NCBI GenBank assembly: GCA_001464335.1
Contig: LNEV01000012.1
Location: 1 to 64,000, forward strand
Direction of reading: 5' to 3'
Origin: Rhizobiales bacterium Ga0077545
GTDB lineage: Bacteria; Pseudomonadota; Alphaproteobacteria; Rhizobiales; Methylopilaceae
DNA: 64,000 nucleotides
Shown: positions 37,433 to 47,059 of the stretch, piece after piece
Position numbering within the stretch: position 1 is the stretch's first letter
Layout of the letters: each line of letters starts with the position of its first letter
The notes under the pieces: model-generated
Seen by the model: only the letters and a program-made list of their open reading frames with translations
Databases searched by the model: none
Told to the model about the DNA's origin: nothing
Made by a program: the position numbers and the translations under genes

Positions 37433-39643
37433 ATGGGCAGCCGATGGGCATATGTGCTGGCGGTTCTGGTGCCGCTTTTCGGCCTGCTGTCGCTCGGGCT
37501 GTTCTCGTCCGGCGGCCTCGATCCGATTCGGAACCTCGTTTTCGACACCTATCAGCGTCTCGAGCCGCGGACGTGGAATCCGGACACTCCGGTGCGGATC
37601 GTCGACATCGACGACGAGAGCCTGAAACGTCTGGGCCAATGGCCCTGGCCGCGCACACGCCTGGCCGAACTCGTCACCCGGCTCGGGGAAAGCGGCGCGG
37701 CGGCGGTGGCGTTCGATATGGCGCTGTCGGAAAGCGACCGGACGAGCTTCGGCAATCTTATTTCCGCATTGCCCGATGACGCCCGCGAAAGGCTGGCGCG
37801 CGAATTCTCCGGCCTGCCGGACAATGATGCGGTGCTTGCGAGCGCAATCGGCACTGCGCCGGTCGTCCTCGGCACGATCCTCACGCATGGTGCGCCGGGG
37901 CCGTATCCCGCGCGGCACGGCATTGCCAGCGCGGGCGATGATCCCGGCGCCTTTCTGCCGACGTTCCGCGGCGCCATCGTGCCGCTGGAGATGCTGCAGG
38001 AAAAGGCGGCAGGCTTCGGCGCGCTGAACTGGCTTCCGGATCAGGACCAGACGGTGCGCCGCCTGCCGCTTCTTCTCTCGCTCGACGGAAAGATCGTGCC
38101 CGCGCTGGCGATCGAATCCCTGCGCGTGGCGCAGGGGGCATCGACCTATGTCGTGCGTGCATCGAATGCCAGCGGGCAGGAGGCGTTCGGCGCGAAGACG
38201 GGTGTCAATACGGTCAAGGTCGGCGCGCTCGAAATTCCGACCGATCCGCAGGGCGAGGTGCGCGTGCGCTTCTCGCCGACGCAAAAGGGCCGCTTCGTGC
38301 CCGCCTGGAAAGTGCTCGACGGATCGCTCGCACCGGGCGAACTCGAAGGGCGCATCGTGCTCATCGGAACGAGCGCCGCCGGCCTGCTCGACCAGCGCAC
38401 GACGCCTGTCAATGCGAGCGTGCCGGGCGTCGAGGTTCACGCCCAGCTTCTGGAACATGTGCTCGAAGGCTACACTCTGGCGCGTCCGGATTGGGCGGCG
38501 GGCGCGGAACTTCTGATCGCGCTGATCGCAGGGCTCGGCATCGCAATTTTGTTGCCGCGCATCGCCGCCGCCGGGACGGGACTTCTCGGCATCATCGCCA
38601 TCGCCGCGCTTGTGTTCGTCAGCTGGCATGCCTTCACGCAGCGCAATCTTCTGATCGATCCGCTGTTTCCCTCGGCAACCGTCGCGGCCGTCTATCTGTG
38701 CGGTGTCGTTGCGCTTTACCGGGCCGAACAGGCGCAGAAGAAATGGGTGCGCGATGCGTTCGGGCGCTTCGTGTCGCCGGCGGTGGTGCAGCAATTGACG
38801 AAGGATCCCTCGAAACTCGTCCTTGGCGGCGAGACGCGTGAGATCACCGTGATGTTCTGCGACATTCGCGGCTTCACCACGATTTCGGAGGGGATGAGCG
38901 CGGCGGAACTGACGGCGTTCATGAACGCCTATCTCGATCCGCTCAGCGATGTGGTGCTGGAGCATCGCGCGACGCTCGACAAATATATCGGCGATGCGAT
39001 CATGGCGTTCTGGAACGCGCCGCTCGACGATGCCGATCATGCGCGGCAGGCGGCGCTGGCGTCCCTGGCGATGATCGCCGAACTCGAACGCCTCAATGCC
39101 GGATGGCGCAAGGAGGCGGAAGCGGCGGGCCGCCCGTTCCGCGAAGTGCGCTTCGGCATCGGGCTTGCCACAGGGCCGTGCTCGGTCGGCAATTTCGGCT
39201 CGACCCAGCGCTTCGACTATTCGGCCTTCGGCGACGACGTCAACCTGTCCTCGCGTCTCGAAGGCGCGAGCAAGACCTATGGCGTGACCATACTTGCGTC
39301 GGAGGCCACCCGCGCCGCCGCGCCGGACCTCGCCTGGCTCGAGGTCGACATCGTGAAGGTCAAGGGCAAGACCGAGGCGGTGCGCATCTTCACTCTGCTG
39401 GGCGATGCGGTCTATGCGGCGCAGGACGAATTCCGGAAGATCGCGCGCTGGCACGAGCACATGCTGAGCGCGTTCCACAGCCGCAAATTCCGCGACGCGG
39501 AAGAGGCGGCACGATCCGCCGCCGGGTCGGCACCTTTCGCGGTCCGGCCGCTTTACCTTTATTATGCAGAAGCGAGTCGCCGCTTCGCGGAGATGCCTCC
39601 GCCGGACGACTGGGATGGCGTCACCGAATTCATGCACAAATGA
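37433..39643 (+). CDS. CHASE2-domain class III adenylate cyclase
   Basis: 736 residues. A short N-terminal membrane helix precedes an extracytoplasmic CHASE2 domain (about 25-330, beginning FDTYQRLEPRTWNPDTPVRIVDIDDESL). Three membrane helices (about 350-430) follow, then the cyclase domain (about 470-650): MFCDIRGFTTISE with the metal Asp, LDKYIGDAIMAFWNAP with the second Asp and an ATP-type Lys, FGDDVNLSSRLEG. All catalytic residues are present. It should make cAMP in response to a periplasmic signal. The ATG at 37433 starts at the first membrane helix. It leads a co-directional run including a cyclic-nucleotide-binding antiporter. Confidence 0.92.
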   Translation: MGSRWAYVLAVLVPLFGLLSLGLFSSGGLDPIRNLVFDTYQRLEPRTWNPDTPVRIVDIDDESLKRLGQWPWPRTRLAELVTRLGESGAAAVAFDMALSESDRTSFGNLISALPDDARERLAREFSGLPDNDAVLASAIGTAPVVLGTILTHGAPGPYPARHGIASAGDDPGAFLPTFRGAIVPLEMLQEKAAGFGALNWLPDQDQTVRRLPLLLSLDGKIVPALAIESLRVAQGASTYVVRASNASGQEAFGAKTGVNTVKVGALEIPTDPQGEVRVRFSPTQKGRFVPAWKVLDGSLAPGELEGRIVLIGTSAAGLLDQRTTPVNASVPGVEVHAQLLEHVLEGYTLARPDWAAGAELLIALIAGLGIAILLPRIAAAGTGLLGIIAIAALVFVSWHAFTQRNLLIDPLFPSATVAAVYLCGVVALYRAEQAQKKWVRDAFGRFVSPAVVQQLTKDPSKLVLGGETREITVMFCDIRGFTTISEGMSAAELTAFMNAYLDPLSDVVLEHRATLDKYIGDAIMAFWNAPLDDADHARQAALASLAMIAELERLNAGWRKEAEAAGRPFREVRFGIGLATGPCSVGNFGSTQRFDYSAFGDDVNLSSRLEGASKTYGVTILASEATRAAAPDLAWLEVDIVKVKGKTEAVRIFTLLGDAVYAAQDEFRKIARWHEHMLSAFHSRKFRDAEEAARSAAGSAPFAVRPLYLYYAEASRRFAEMPPPDDWDGVTEFMHK

Positions 39644-39666
39644 GCTTTCGCGAGAAGTGAGTACAT

Positions 39667-40509
39667 ATGGCTTCTGATGTTGAAACAGGCGAGATCGGAA
39701 TCCGCTTCTGGGGCGTGCGCGGCTCGATTGCCGTGTCCGGCCCTGAATATGCAGGGTTCGGCGGGCACACGAACTGTCTTGAAATTCTCGGCGGCAGCAA
39801 TCGCCTTCTCGTCGATGCGGGAAGCGGAATCGTGCCGTTCGGCGCGGACTGGCGAGCCGAGGCGGGAGAGCGGCTCGACATCGTGCTGACGCACCTGCAC
39901 CACGACCACGTCATCGGGCTTTTGCTCTGCGCGCCCCTGTTCGTGCCGGGCGTCGAGGTGAACATTTATTGCGGGCATCTCGGCGGCGCGAGCGCCGAGG
40001 ATGCCCTGCGCACCCTGTTTTCGCCGCCGCTGTTTCCGCTGACCTTTGCCGACATTCCCGCCAAAGTGCGTTTCATCGGCTTTCGCGCGGGCGAGGAAAT
40101 TTCCACCGCGGGCTTCCGCATCAGGACGCACGCGCTCAATCATCCCGGCGGGGCGACGGGCTACCGCTTCGAGCGCCAAGGCAAGGCGCTCGTCGTTCTG
40201 ACGGACCATGAGCACAGCGGCGATCCCGCCAATGCGGACAAGGATCTCGCCGCGTTCTGCCGGGGCGCGGGACTCATTGCCTATGATGCGACCTACGATC
40301 CGGCGGAATACGCCGCCTATCGCGGCTGGGGGCATTCGACCTGGGAGGCCGGGGCGGCGCTTGCTTTGGCGGCCGAGGCGCCGGTGCTTGCCTGCATCCA
40401 TCATGCGCCGGACCACGACGATCGAAAGCTTGCCGGCATGGAACGCAATCTGACAACGGTCCTGCCGAACGGCTTTTTCGCACGGCAGGGAAGCCGTTTC
40501 ACAGTTTGA
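39667..40509 (+). CDS. Metallo-beta-lactamase-fold hydrolase
   Basis: 280 residues. Opening GIRFWGVRGSIAVSGPEYAGFGGHTNCLEI and the metal motif THLHHDHVIG (about 78-87), later LTDHEHSG and IHHAPDHDD for the remaining ligands. This subfamily (GVRGS start, GGNT/GGHT motif) resembles PhnP/cyclic phosphodiesterase-like enzymes; the substrate is not known. It starts 23 bases after the cyclase stop, so a role in turning over the cyclase product is an attractive but unproven idea. Lacks the HXSHLDH motif of class II cAMP phosphodiesterases. Confidence 0.85.
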   Translation: MASDVETGEIGIRFWGVRGSIAVSGPEYAGFGGHTNCLEILGGSNRLLVDAGSGIVPFGADWRAEAGERLDIVLTHLHHDHVIGLLLCAPLFVPGVEVNIYCGHLGGASAEDALRTLFSPPLFPLTFADIPAKVRFIGFRAGEEISTAGFRIRTHALNHPGGATGYRFERQGKALVVLTDHEHSGDPANADKDLAAFCRGAGLIAYDATYDPAEYAAYRGWGHSTWEAGAALALAAEAPVLACIHHAPDHDDRKLAGMERNLTTVLPNGFFARQGSRFTV

Positions 40510-40581
40510 CCGCTCCGGCCCGAATGCAGACATTCCCGTGTCCTGCGCGTAAGGTCCCGCCATCCATCTGAACGGAGTCCC

Positions 40582-43068
40582 ATGCTCGTCCCGGCCGTCG
40601 TCCTGATCGTCTGCGCGCTTCTGGCGATGGTGAGCCTTGTCGAGCCCATTGCCGCGCGGCTCAAAGTGCCGATCAGCGTGGCCTCGGCATTGCTCGGCAT
40701 CGGCATCGGGACTCTGTGTCTCGTTCTGCGGACGAATTTCGAATTCGAGCCGGACGGCGTGATGAGCCTTCTCGTCGATCCGCCCGTCGAATCCTCCGTT
40801 TTCATTTTCGTTCTGATGCCGGTCCTGATTTTTCAGTCCGCCGTCGGCATCGATGTGCGCCAGATCGCGGAGGACGCAACGCCGATCCTAGTTCTGTCGG
40901 TGTTCGCGGTCATCTTCGCGAGCTTCTTCATCGGCGGGGTGATGCATCTCGCGTCCGGCTTCTCGCTGATGGCCTGCCTTCTTCTGGGCGCGGTGGTGGC
41001 GACGACCGATCCGGTCGCGGTGATCGGCATCCTGCGCGATGTCGGCGCTCCGCAGCGTCTCGGGCGTCTGCTCGAAGGCGAGAGCCTGTTCAACGACGCG
41101 GCGGCGATCACGCTGTTCATCCTCTTTCTCGGTTACGTTCTGGAGCCGCAGCCGGTCGATGTCGCGGGAAGCCTCGTCAATTTCCTCGTGCTCGGCGGCG
41201 GCGGCGCGCTGTTCGGCTACCTGATCGGGCGCATCACCTGCGTGCTGCTGGCCTTCGTCGGCGACCGGCCGATGGCGCAGGTCACAATCCTGCTCGCCGC
41301 ACCCTATCTTGCGTTCATCTTCGCGGAAGCGGCGCTTCATGTGTCGGGCGTCGTTGCGGTCGTCACGGTGGGCATTGCGGTCAATCTGTACGGACCAGGT
41401 TCGGCGACGCCGGCGGGCTGGAACAAGTTCCGCGCCATCCTCGCGCAACTCGACTATTGGGCCGCATCGCTCATTTTCGTTCTGGCATCGGTTCTCATCC
41501 CGCGGCTTCTGACGGGCGCGACGTGGAGCGACCTTGTTCTGGTTCTCGTTCTCGCAGCGGCGGCGCTGCTTGCGCGCGCGATCGTGCTGTTCGGCGCGAT
41601 GCCGCTGCTCGGTCGCCTCAACCTGTCGACGACGGTCGACCGGCGTTACTCCTCGGTCATTCTGTGGGGCGGGCTTCGCGGCGCTCTGACGCTCGCGCTT
41701 GCGCTGTCGATCACCGAGAACCCGCTTGTACCGGTCGAGGTGCAGCGTTTCATCGCCGTGCTGTCGACCGGCTTTGTGCTTTTCACGATCCTCGTTCAGG
41801 GCACGACGTTGCAGACGGTGATGCGGCTTGCGGGGCTCGACCGGCTGTCGCCGCTCGACACCGCGCTCCGCCAGCAGGTTCTGGGCGTGGCGCAGGCCAA
41901 TGCGCGCGAGACGCTTTCCAGGGCGGCGAACCTGTACGGACTGTCCGAAAAAGTGGCGGAGCAGGATTTCGTGGCCTCTGCGGAGCCGGTTGAGGTGCCG
42001 GACGTCGCGGGGTTCGGGTTCGAGCAGCGCCTGACGCTCGGCCTCGTTACACTGGCCCGGCGCGAACGCGAATTGATACTCGACGATTTTCGCGAACGCA
42101 CGATCTCCTTTTCCATCGTGGCCGACATGCTGGCCGAAAGCGCGCGCCTGATCGACCGCGCACGAACAAGCGGGGAGGCCGGATACATGTCCGCGTCGCG
42201 CGAAAGTCTCGATCTGCCGCCGCGTCTCAAGCTGGCGCACGGGCTTCACCGAAAGCTCGGCGTCGACACCTATTTCGCACGGCTTCTGTCGGACCGCTTC
42301 GAGGTTCTGCTCGCCAGCCGGACGGTTCTGATGCGCCTCGATCCGTTCATCCGCGAGACGATCGGGCCTGTTCTCGGAGAAGACGTCGTCGTGCGGGCGG
42401 GCACCATCCTGACCCAGAGGCAGGAAGAGCTGCAGCGCGCTGTGGATTCACTGACGCTGCAGTTCCCCGACTACGCACAGGAACTGAAGCGCAGCTTCGT
42501 CGTGCGCACGGCCCTGCGCCGCGAGGAACGCGAATATGACGATCTGTACGAACAGAGCCTGATCGGCCCGGAACTGCACCGCGATCTGCGCCTGCATGTC
42601 TCGACACGCCGTGGCGAGGCCGACAAGAGGCCGCAGCTCGACCTGCGTCTCGACACCCGCGATCTCGTCAAGACATTTCCGCTGTTCGCCTCGCTGTCGG
42701 ACGAGCAGATCGACGGCATGGTGCATCTGATGAAGCCTGTCTTCGCGCTGCCGGGGGAAGTTCTCATCCGCAAGGGCGATGAAGGGGATGCGGCCTATTT
42801 CATCTCCTCTGGCGCGGTGGAAGTGCGCGCGGACAAAAGGCAGATCCGTCTCGGCACGGGCGATGTGTTCGGCGAACTTGCCCTGCTGACGAGCGAGCGG
42901 CGCACGGCCGATGTCATCTCCATCGCGTATTGCTCGCTGCTGCGTCTCGACGCGCGCGATTTCAACACGTTCATTGCCGAAAACCCCGACGTCGCTGCGT
43001 ATATCGAGGACGTTGCGGAGAAGCGGCTGAAAGAGAATGCAGGCGCACGCGCGAAGATACGATCCTGA
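40582..43068 (+). CDS. CPA1 Na+/H+ antiporter with cyclic-nucleotide-binding domain
   Basis: 828 residues. An N-terminal CPA1 exchanger has about 12 membrane helices (1-420) with the FNDAAAITLF motif that carries the transport Asp, and ATTDPVAVIGILRDVG. A long cytoplasmic region (about 430-690) leads to a C-terminal cNMP domain (about 695-815). Its phosphate-binding cassette FGELALLTSERRTADV retains the Glu and Arg needed to bind cAMP or cGMP. Predicted to exchange Na+ or K+ for H+ under cyclic-nucleotide control. It is downstream of a cyclase in the same direction. Confidence 0.92.
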   Translation: MLVPAVVLIVCALLAMVSLVEPIAARLKVPISVASALLGIGIGTLCLVLRTNFEFEPDGVMSLLVDPPVESSVFIFVLMPVLIFQSAVGIDVRQIAEDATPILVLSVFAVIFASFFIGGVMHLASGFSLMACLLLGAVVATTDPVAVIGILRDVGAPQRLGRLLEGESLFNDAAAITLFILFLGYVLEPQPVDVAGSLVNFLVLGGGGALFGYLIGRITCVLLAFVGDRPMAQVTILLAAPYLAFIFAEAALHVSGVVAVVTVGIAVNLYGPGSATPAGWNKFRAILAQLDYWAASLIFVLASVLIPRLLTGATWSDLVLVLVLAAAALLARAIVLFGAMPLLGRLNLSTTVDRRYSSVILWGGLRGALTLALALSITENPLVPVEVQRFIAVLSTGFVLFTILVQGTTLQTVMRLAGLDRLSPLDTALRQQVLGVAQANARETLSRAANLYGLSEKVAEQDFVASAEPVEVPDVAGFGFEQRLTLGLVTLARRERELILDDFRERTISFSIVADMLAESARLIDRARTSGEAGYMSASRESLDLPPRLKLAHGLHRKLGVDTYFARLLSDRFEVLLASRTVLMRLDPFIRETIGPVLGEDVVVRAGTILTQRQEELQRAVDSLTLQFPDYAQELKRSFVVRTALRREEREYDDLYEQSLIGPELHRDLRLHVSTRRGEADKRPQLDLRLDTRDLVKTFPLFASLSDEQIDGMVHLMKPVFALPGEVLIRKGDEGDAAYFISSGAVEVRADKRQIRLGTGDVFGELALLTSERRTADVISIAYCSLLRLDARDFNTFIAENPDVAAYIEDVAEKRLKENAGARAKIRS

Positions 43069-43110
43069 CGAAACGCCTGTGAAACGATGCTCGTTTAAAG
43101 CCCGGTTCCC

Positions 43111-44412
43111 ATGTTCGACCGCCGATACCGCGACAGACTGAAGGAAGATCTCCCCGCCTGGCGGGAGAAGGGCTGGGTCACCGACACGGGTGCTGAGGCC
43201 ATTCTGGCCTCGCTGCACGAAAGGTCCGGGCCGGGCTTCGGGCTCGCCGCTGTTGTCGCGGTGCTGGGCACGGTTCTTCTCGGTTTCGGCCTGTTCGCGC
43301 TGATCGGCGCGAACTGGGATTACATGCCGCGCATCTTCCGGTTCGGGCTTCTGACGGTTTGTCTTGGGCTCGCTTATGCGGCTGCGGCGGCGCTCGACCG
43401 GCGCGGCTTTCCGAAATTCGCGGATGCGGCGGTTCTTCTGGCCTGCTTTGTGTTCGCCGCTGCGATCGCGCTTGTGGGGCAGACCTATCATCTCGCCGGC
43501 GACTTCGCCGATGCGGTTCTTCTGTGGCTTGCCGGTACGCTCGTTGCGGCGTTTGCGACACGCTCGGTGTCGGCCACTGTGCTTGCCGCAGCCGGTGCGT
43601 CCTACTGGATATGGATCGTGACGTATGACAAAGGCGTTCCGCTGCACTGGGGAGGCCTGGCTGCGGTCCTTGCGTGCTGCGGCCTGTCCATCCTTCTGGA
43701 CAGCCGTCTCGCCCGTTCGGTCTGCATTCTTGCGCTCGGCTTCTGGATCGTCTGTACGGGTCTCGCGCTGAACGTGCGGACCTCGGCGGAGCCCGCCGAC
43801 CTGTGTGCCGTCTTTGCCGCGCTCGGTCTTCTTTTCTGGGCCGGCGGTCTGGCGCTCGCTCAATTAACGCATTGGCCCCGGTTGGCGCGCTTCGGCGTGG
43901 ATCTGCAGACTCCGGGCCTTGCAGGTTTCCTTGCCTCGGCGGCGAGCCTTCAATTGGCGCTCGACGTCACGACCAGCGAAAGTGCGCAGGGGGCCTCCGT
44001 TGCGGTCTCCTCCGCAGTGCTGATGACCGCGGTCGGCCTCGGCGCGTTCGTCTGGCGCAAGGGCGCGTTGCGCGCGCTCGATCTTGCTGTCATGGCGGTA
44101 CTCGGCTTGGCGGTCATCGGCCTTGCGGCATGGAGCCCGCAGGACGAATTCACGCTGCGGCTGGTCTTGGGGATCGTCGTCATCGCGATTGCGCTGTGGT
44201 GGGTTTCGCTCGGCCATGAGGGACATGCCACCGGCAGCAGGATCGGACTTCTCGCCTTCGGCGCAGAGGTTCTTTATCTGTACGGCGTGACGCTTGGAAC
44301 CCTGCTCGATACGGCCTTGTCCTTCTTTGCGGGCGGCATCCTGTTCATCGGCCTGTCCGTGCTTCTCATGCGGTTCAACAGAAAACTCGCATCCGCGAAG
44401 GTGGCGGCATGA
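43111..44412 (+). CDS. DUF2157 multispan membrane protein
   Basis: 433 residues. A short cytoplasmic helical N-terminus (RRYRDRLKEDLPAWREKGWVT) is followed by about 12 membrane helices (for example GLAAVVAVLGTVLLGFGLFALIGANW, FADAAVLLACFVFAAAIALVGQTYHLAGDF). The NTD and the GQTYHLAGD motif mark DUF2157. Function unknown in the family. It overlaps the next gene by four bases (ATGA), and such pairs recur in proteobacteria, so the two proteins probably form a unit. Confidence 0.88.
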   Translation: MFDRRYRDRLKEDLPAWREKGWVTDTGAEAILASLHERSGPGFGLAAVVAVLGTVLLGFGLFALIGANWDYMPRIFRFGLLTVCLGLAYAAAAALDRRGFPKFADAAVLLACFVFAAAIALVGQTYHLAGDFADAVLLWLAGTLVAAFATRSVSATVLAAAGASYWIWIVTYDKGVPLHWGGLAAVLACCGLSILLDSRLARSVCILALGFWIVCTGLALNVRTSAEPADLCAVFAALGLLFWAGGLALAQLTHWPRLARFGVDLQTPGLAGFLASAASLQLALDVTTSESAQGASVAVSSAVLMTAVGLGAFVWRKGALRALDLAVMAVLGLAVIGLAAWSPQDEFTLRLVLGIVVIAIALWWVSLGHEGHATGSRIGLLAFGAEVLYLYGVTLGTLLDTALSFFAGGILFIGLSVLLMRFNRKLASAKVAA

Positions 44413-44975
44413 CCCGGCGGATACCGCTCTGGTGTTTTGTGCTCGCCTTCGCCGTGCAGGCGATGTTGCTGGGCTACATACTTGCCGCCCGCGCGAGCCT
44501 GCTCGCTAACGGACAGGAAATTCGTCTGTCCGTCATCCCCGTCGATCCGCGCGATTTTCTGCGCGGGGACTATGTCGTTCTTTCCTACAAGATCTCGACG
44601 CTGAAGGCGTCCGAACTCGGCGGCGACGACGAATTCGGCTACGACGTGCCGGTCTATGTCGACCTGGCGCCCGATGGCGATGTGTGGAAAGCGGTCGCCC
44701 TGCATCGGGAAAGGCCGCTATCGGGCACGTTTCTGCGCGGTCACGTCAGCAATTACAGCTATGACGGCGAGTGCCGGGACTGGGCCTGCGCGATCTACAA
44801 CGTCGACTACAATCTCGAAAAATTCTTCGTTCCGGAAGGCGAGGGGCTCGAACTCGAGAAGCTGCGCAACGATCAGCGCGTCGAGGTCGATGTGGCCGTC
44901 GCGGAGGACGGACGCGCGGCGCTGAAGCGCCTGCGCGTCGATGGTGCTGTGCGGTACGAGGAAAAGCTGTTCTGA
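44409..44975 (+). CDS. GDYXXLXY-family membrane-anchored protein
   Basis: 188 residues. One N-terminal membrane helix (WCFVLAFAVQAMLLGYILAARA), then an extracytoplasmic domain with the name-giving motif RGDYVVLSY (about 53-61) following VIPVDPRDF. This is the usual partner of DUF2157 proteins; no activity is known. It ends one base before the stop of the convergent OsmC gene. Start codon in the ATGA overlap with DUF2157. Confidence 0.88.
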   Translation: MTRRIPLWCFVLAFAVQAMLLGYILAARASLLANGQEIRLSVIPVDPRDFLRGDYVVLSYKISTLKASELGGDDEFGYDVPVYVDLAPDGDVWKAVALHRERPLSGTFLRGHVSNYSYDGECRDWACAIYNVDYNLEKFFVPEGEGLELEKLRNDQRVEVDVAVAEDGRAALKRLRVDGAVRYEEKLF

Positions 44976-45401
44976 TCAGCTTTCCAAAGCCGCATCCAGG
45001 GTGATGTCGGCATTCAGAAGCTTCGAGACCGGGCAGCCGGCCTTGGCTTTTCCGGCCAGCTCCTGAAACTGGTCTTCCGTTGCGTTCGGGATTTTTGCGC
45101 GCAGCGTGAGATGGACCGCCGTAATGGAGAATCCGTCCGGCACCTTTTCGAGGGTAACCTCGGCCTTCGTGTCCATTTTCTCGGCGGTCAGGTTCGCCTC
45201 GCCAAGGATCAGCGACAGAGCCATGGTGAAGCAGCCCGCATGTGCCGCACCGATCAGCTCTTCCGGATTGGTGCCGGGCTTTCCTTCGAAACGGCTGGCG
45301 AAGCCATAGGGATAGTCCTTCAGTGCGCCGCTCTGGGTCGAGATTGCGCCCTTGCCATCCTTGATGCCGCCTGACCAGACGGCCGATCCGTGGTTTTTCA
45401 T
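44976..45401 (-). CDS. OsmC-family peroxiredoxin
   Basis: 141 residues, usual OsmC length. Both catalytic Cys are present: AAHAGCFTMAL (about residue 57) and KAGCPVSKLL (about 125), with the helical EELIGAAHAGCF preceding the first. OsmC/Ohr proteins reduce organic hydroperoxides with lipoyl or thiol donors; GSAVWSGGIKDGKGAIS at the N-terminus places it in the OsmC rather than the Ohr branch. Monocistronic and convergent with the GDYXXLXY gene, with no intergenic bases between the stops. Confidence 0.92.
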   Translation of the reverse strand: MKNHGSAVWSGGIKDGKGAISTQSGALKDYPYGFASRFEGKPGTNPEELIGAAHAGCFTMALSLILGEANLTAEKMDTKAEVTLEKVPDGFSITAVHLTLRAKIPNATEDQFQELAGKAKAGCPVSKLLNADITLDAALES

Positions 45402-45461
45402 CCGTGCACTCCCTGTTGTCCAGACTGCTTATCTAGGTCCGAAACGCGCCAGGGGAAGGTG

Positions 45462-47051
45462 TCACTCGCCGAGGCTGACACCTTCGAACGGATGACGCCC
45501 GAGTGGATCCATCTTGTAGTTCAGCACATTGCTGCGCGCGCCGGTGAAGACGACCGAATGGGCCAGCGGCACCCAGGGCGCCTCGGCATGCACGATCTCC
45601 TGCGCCTTGCGGTAGAGCGCTTCGCGCTGCGGGCGATCGGAGGTCAATTTCGCCTGGTTGATCAGCGCGTCATATTCGGCGTTGCACCATTTGGCGACGT
45701 TGTTGCCGCCAATGCGCGCCGCCGTGCAGCCGAGCAGGACGTTGAGGAAATTGTCCGGGTCGCCGTTGTCGCCGGTCCAGCCGAACAGCGCCATCGGCGC
45801 CTCGCCGTTCTGGAGCTTCGCGCGGTACTCTTCCCACGGATAGGTGACGAGGTTCACCGTGATGTCGATTTTCGCAAGGTCGGTCTTGATCAGTTCTGCG
45901 ATGCGTTTTCCGTCCGGATTGTACGCACGGCTGACCGGCATGTACCACAGATCGGTCGTAAAGCCGCCCGAGATCCCCGCTTCCGCCAGCAGCTTGCGTG
46001 CGGCGTCGATGTCATACGGGTAGGGCTTTATGTCGTCGTTGTAGGACCACAAGGTCGGCGGAATGGGGTTCTTCGCAATCACGCCGGCGCCGCGATAAAC
46101 GGCTTCGAGGATGGATTCCTTGTCGATCGCCATGTTGATCGCCTGCCGCACTTTCAGATTGTCGAGCGGCGGCTTCGTGACGTTGAGCGCCAGATAACCG
46201 ATGTTCAGACCTTCCTGCGACATCAGCCGAAGATCCGGATCGCTCTTGATGCGGTCGACCTCGTGGGGATCCGGAAACGCCATGACGTGGCATTCGCCCG
46301 CCTTGAGCTTGGTGAGGCGCACGGCGGGGTTCGGCGTGATCGAGAAGACGAGCGTTTCGATGGGCTGCCTGCCGGCCCAGTAATCGGCGAAGGCGCGGTA
46401 GCGGATCATAACGTCCTTCTGCCACGAAATGAACTGGAACGGGCCGGTGCCGACCGGTTCGAGATCGAGCTTTTCGGGCGTGCCCTGCCGCAGAAGCTGG
46501 TCGGCATATTCGGCGGAGAGCACCGAATTGAAATCCATCGCGAGATTGGCGAGGAACGGCGCTTCGGCGCGCGTAAGTACAAAGCGGACCGTCATGTCAT
46601 CGATCTTGTCGATGCTTTTCAGGATGTCGGGCATGCCGATGTCCTTGAAGTAGTCGTAACGCGCGCCGGAAACGTTGTGATAGGGGTGGTCGGTCTTCCA
46701 CTGGCGCTCCAGCGAGAACAGAACGTCGTCGGCATTGAGCGGGCGTGTCGGCGCGAAGTTCGGCGTCGTGTGAAACTTCACACCGGGCCGGAGCTTGAAG
46801 ACGTATTCGGTCCCGTCCGGAGAGATCGTCCAGCTTTCGGCCAGCGCCGGGCGGAGTTCCGTCGTGCCCGGCATGAACTCGACGAGATTGTTGAAGATCG
46901 GCGTGCCGGCGTTCATGCCGGTCGTTGTGGTGACGATCTGCGGATTGATCGCTTCGGGATTTCCCTCCGAGCAGAAGACCAGGGTCTTGGCCGTGGCCGG
47001 CAAGGCAAATGCGGCGAGCAGGGCCGCGGCGCAGATCGTGGATCGGAACAT
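45462..47051 (-). CDS. ABC-type peptide solute-binding protein (DppA/OppA family)
   Basis: 529 residues. Signal peptide MFRSTICAAALLAAFALPATA, then the SBP family 5 fold: TLVFCSEGNPEAINPQ, LRPGVKFHT, a typical hinge VGTGPFQFISW and KVRQAINMAIDKESILEAVY. Closest in look to dipeptide/heme-binding DppA. No permease or ATPase genes follow. It begins only 8 bases after the stop of a histidine kinase, an unusual partner, so it could supply ligand recognition to the kinase or serve a transporter encoded elsewhere. Confidence 0.92.
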   Translation of the reverse strand: MFRSTICAAALLAAFALPATAKTLVFCSEGNPEAINPQIVTTTTGMNAGTPIFNNLVEFMPGTTELRPALAESWTISPDGTEYVFKLRPGVKFHTTPNFAPTRPLNADDVLFSLERQWKTDHPYHNVSGARYDYFKDIGMPDILKSIDKIDDMTVRFVLTRAEAPFLANLAMDFNSVLSAEYADQLLRQGTPEKLDLEPVGTGPFQFISWQKDVMIRYRAFADYWAGRQPIETLVFSITPNPAVRLTKLKAGECHVMAFPDPHEVDRIKSDPDLRLMSQEGLNIGYLALNVTKPPLDNLKVRQAINMAIDKESILEAVYRGAGVIAKNPIPPTLWSYNDDIKPYPYDIDAARKLLAEAGISGGFTTDLWYMPVSRAYNPDGKRIAELIKTDLAKIDITVNLVTYPWEEYRAKLQNGEAPMALFGWTGDNGDPDNFLNVLLGCTAARIGGNNVAKWCNAEYDALINQAKLTSDRPQREALYRKAQEIVHAEAPWVPLAHSVVFTGARSNVLNYKMDPLGRHPFEGVSLGE

Positions 47052-47059
47052 GTGCCCCC

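Noticed and set aside
37391..39637. 748-codon antisense frame across the adenylate cyclase
   Set aside because: No recognisable domain; the cyclase has all catalytic residues.
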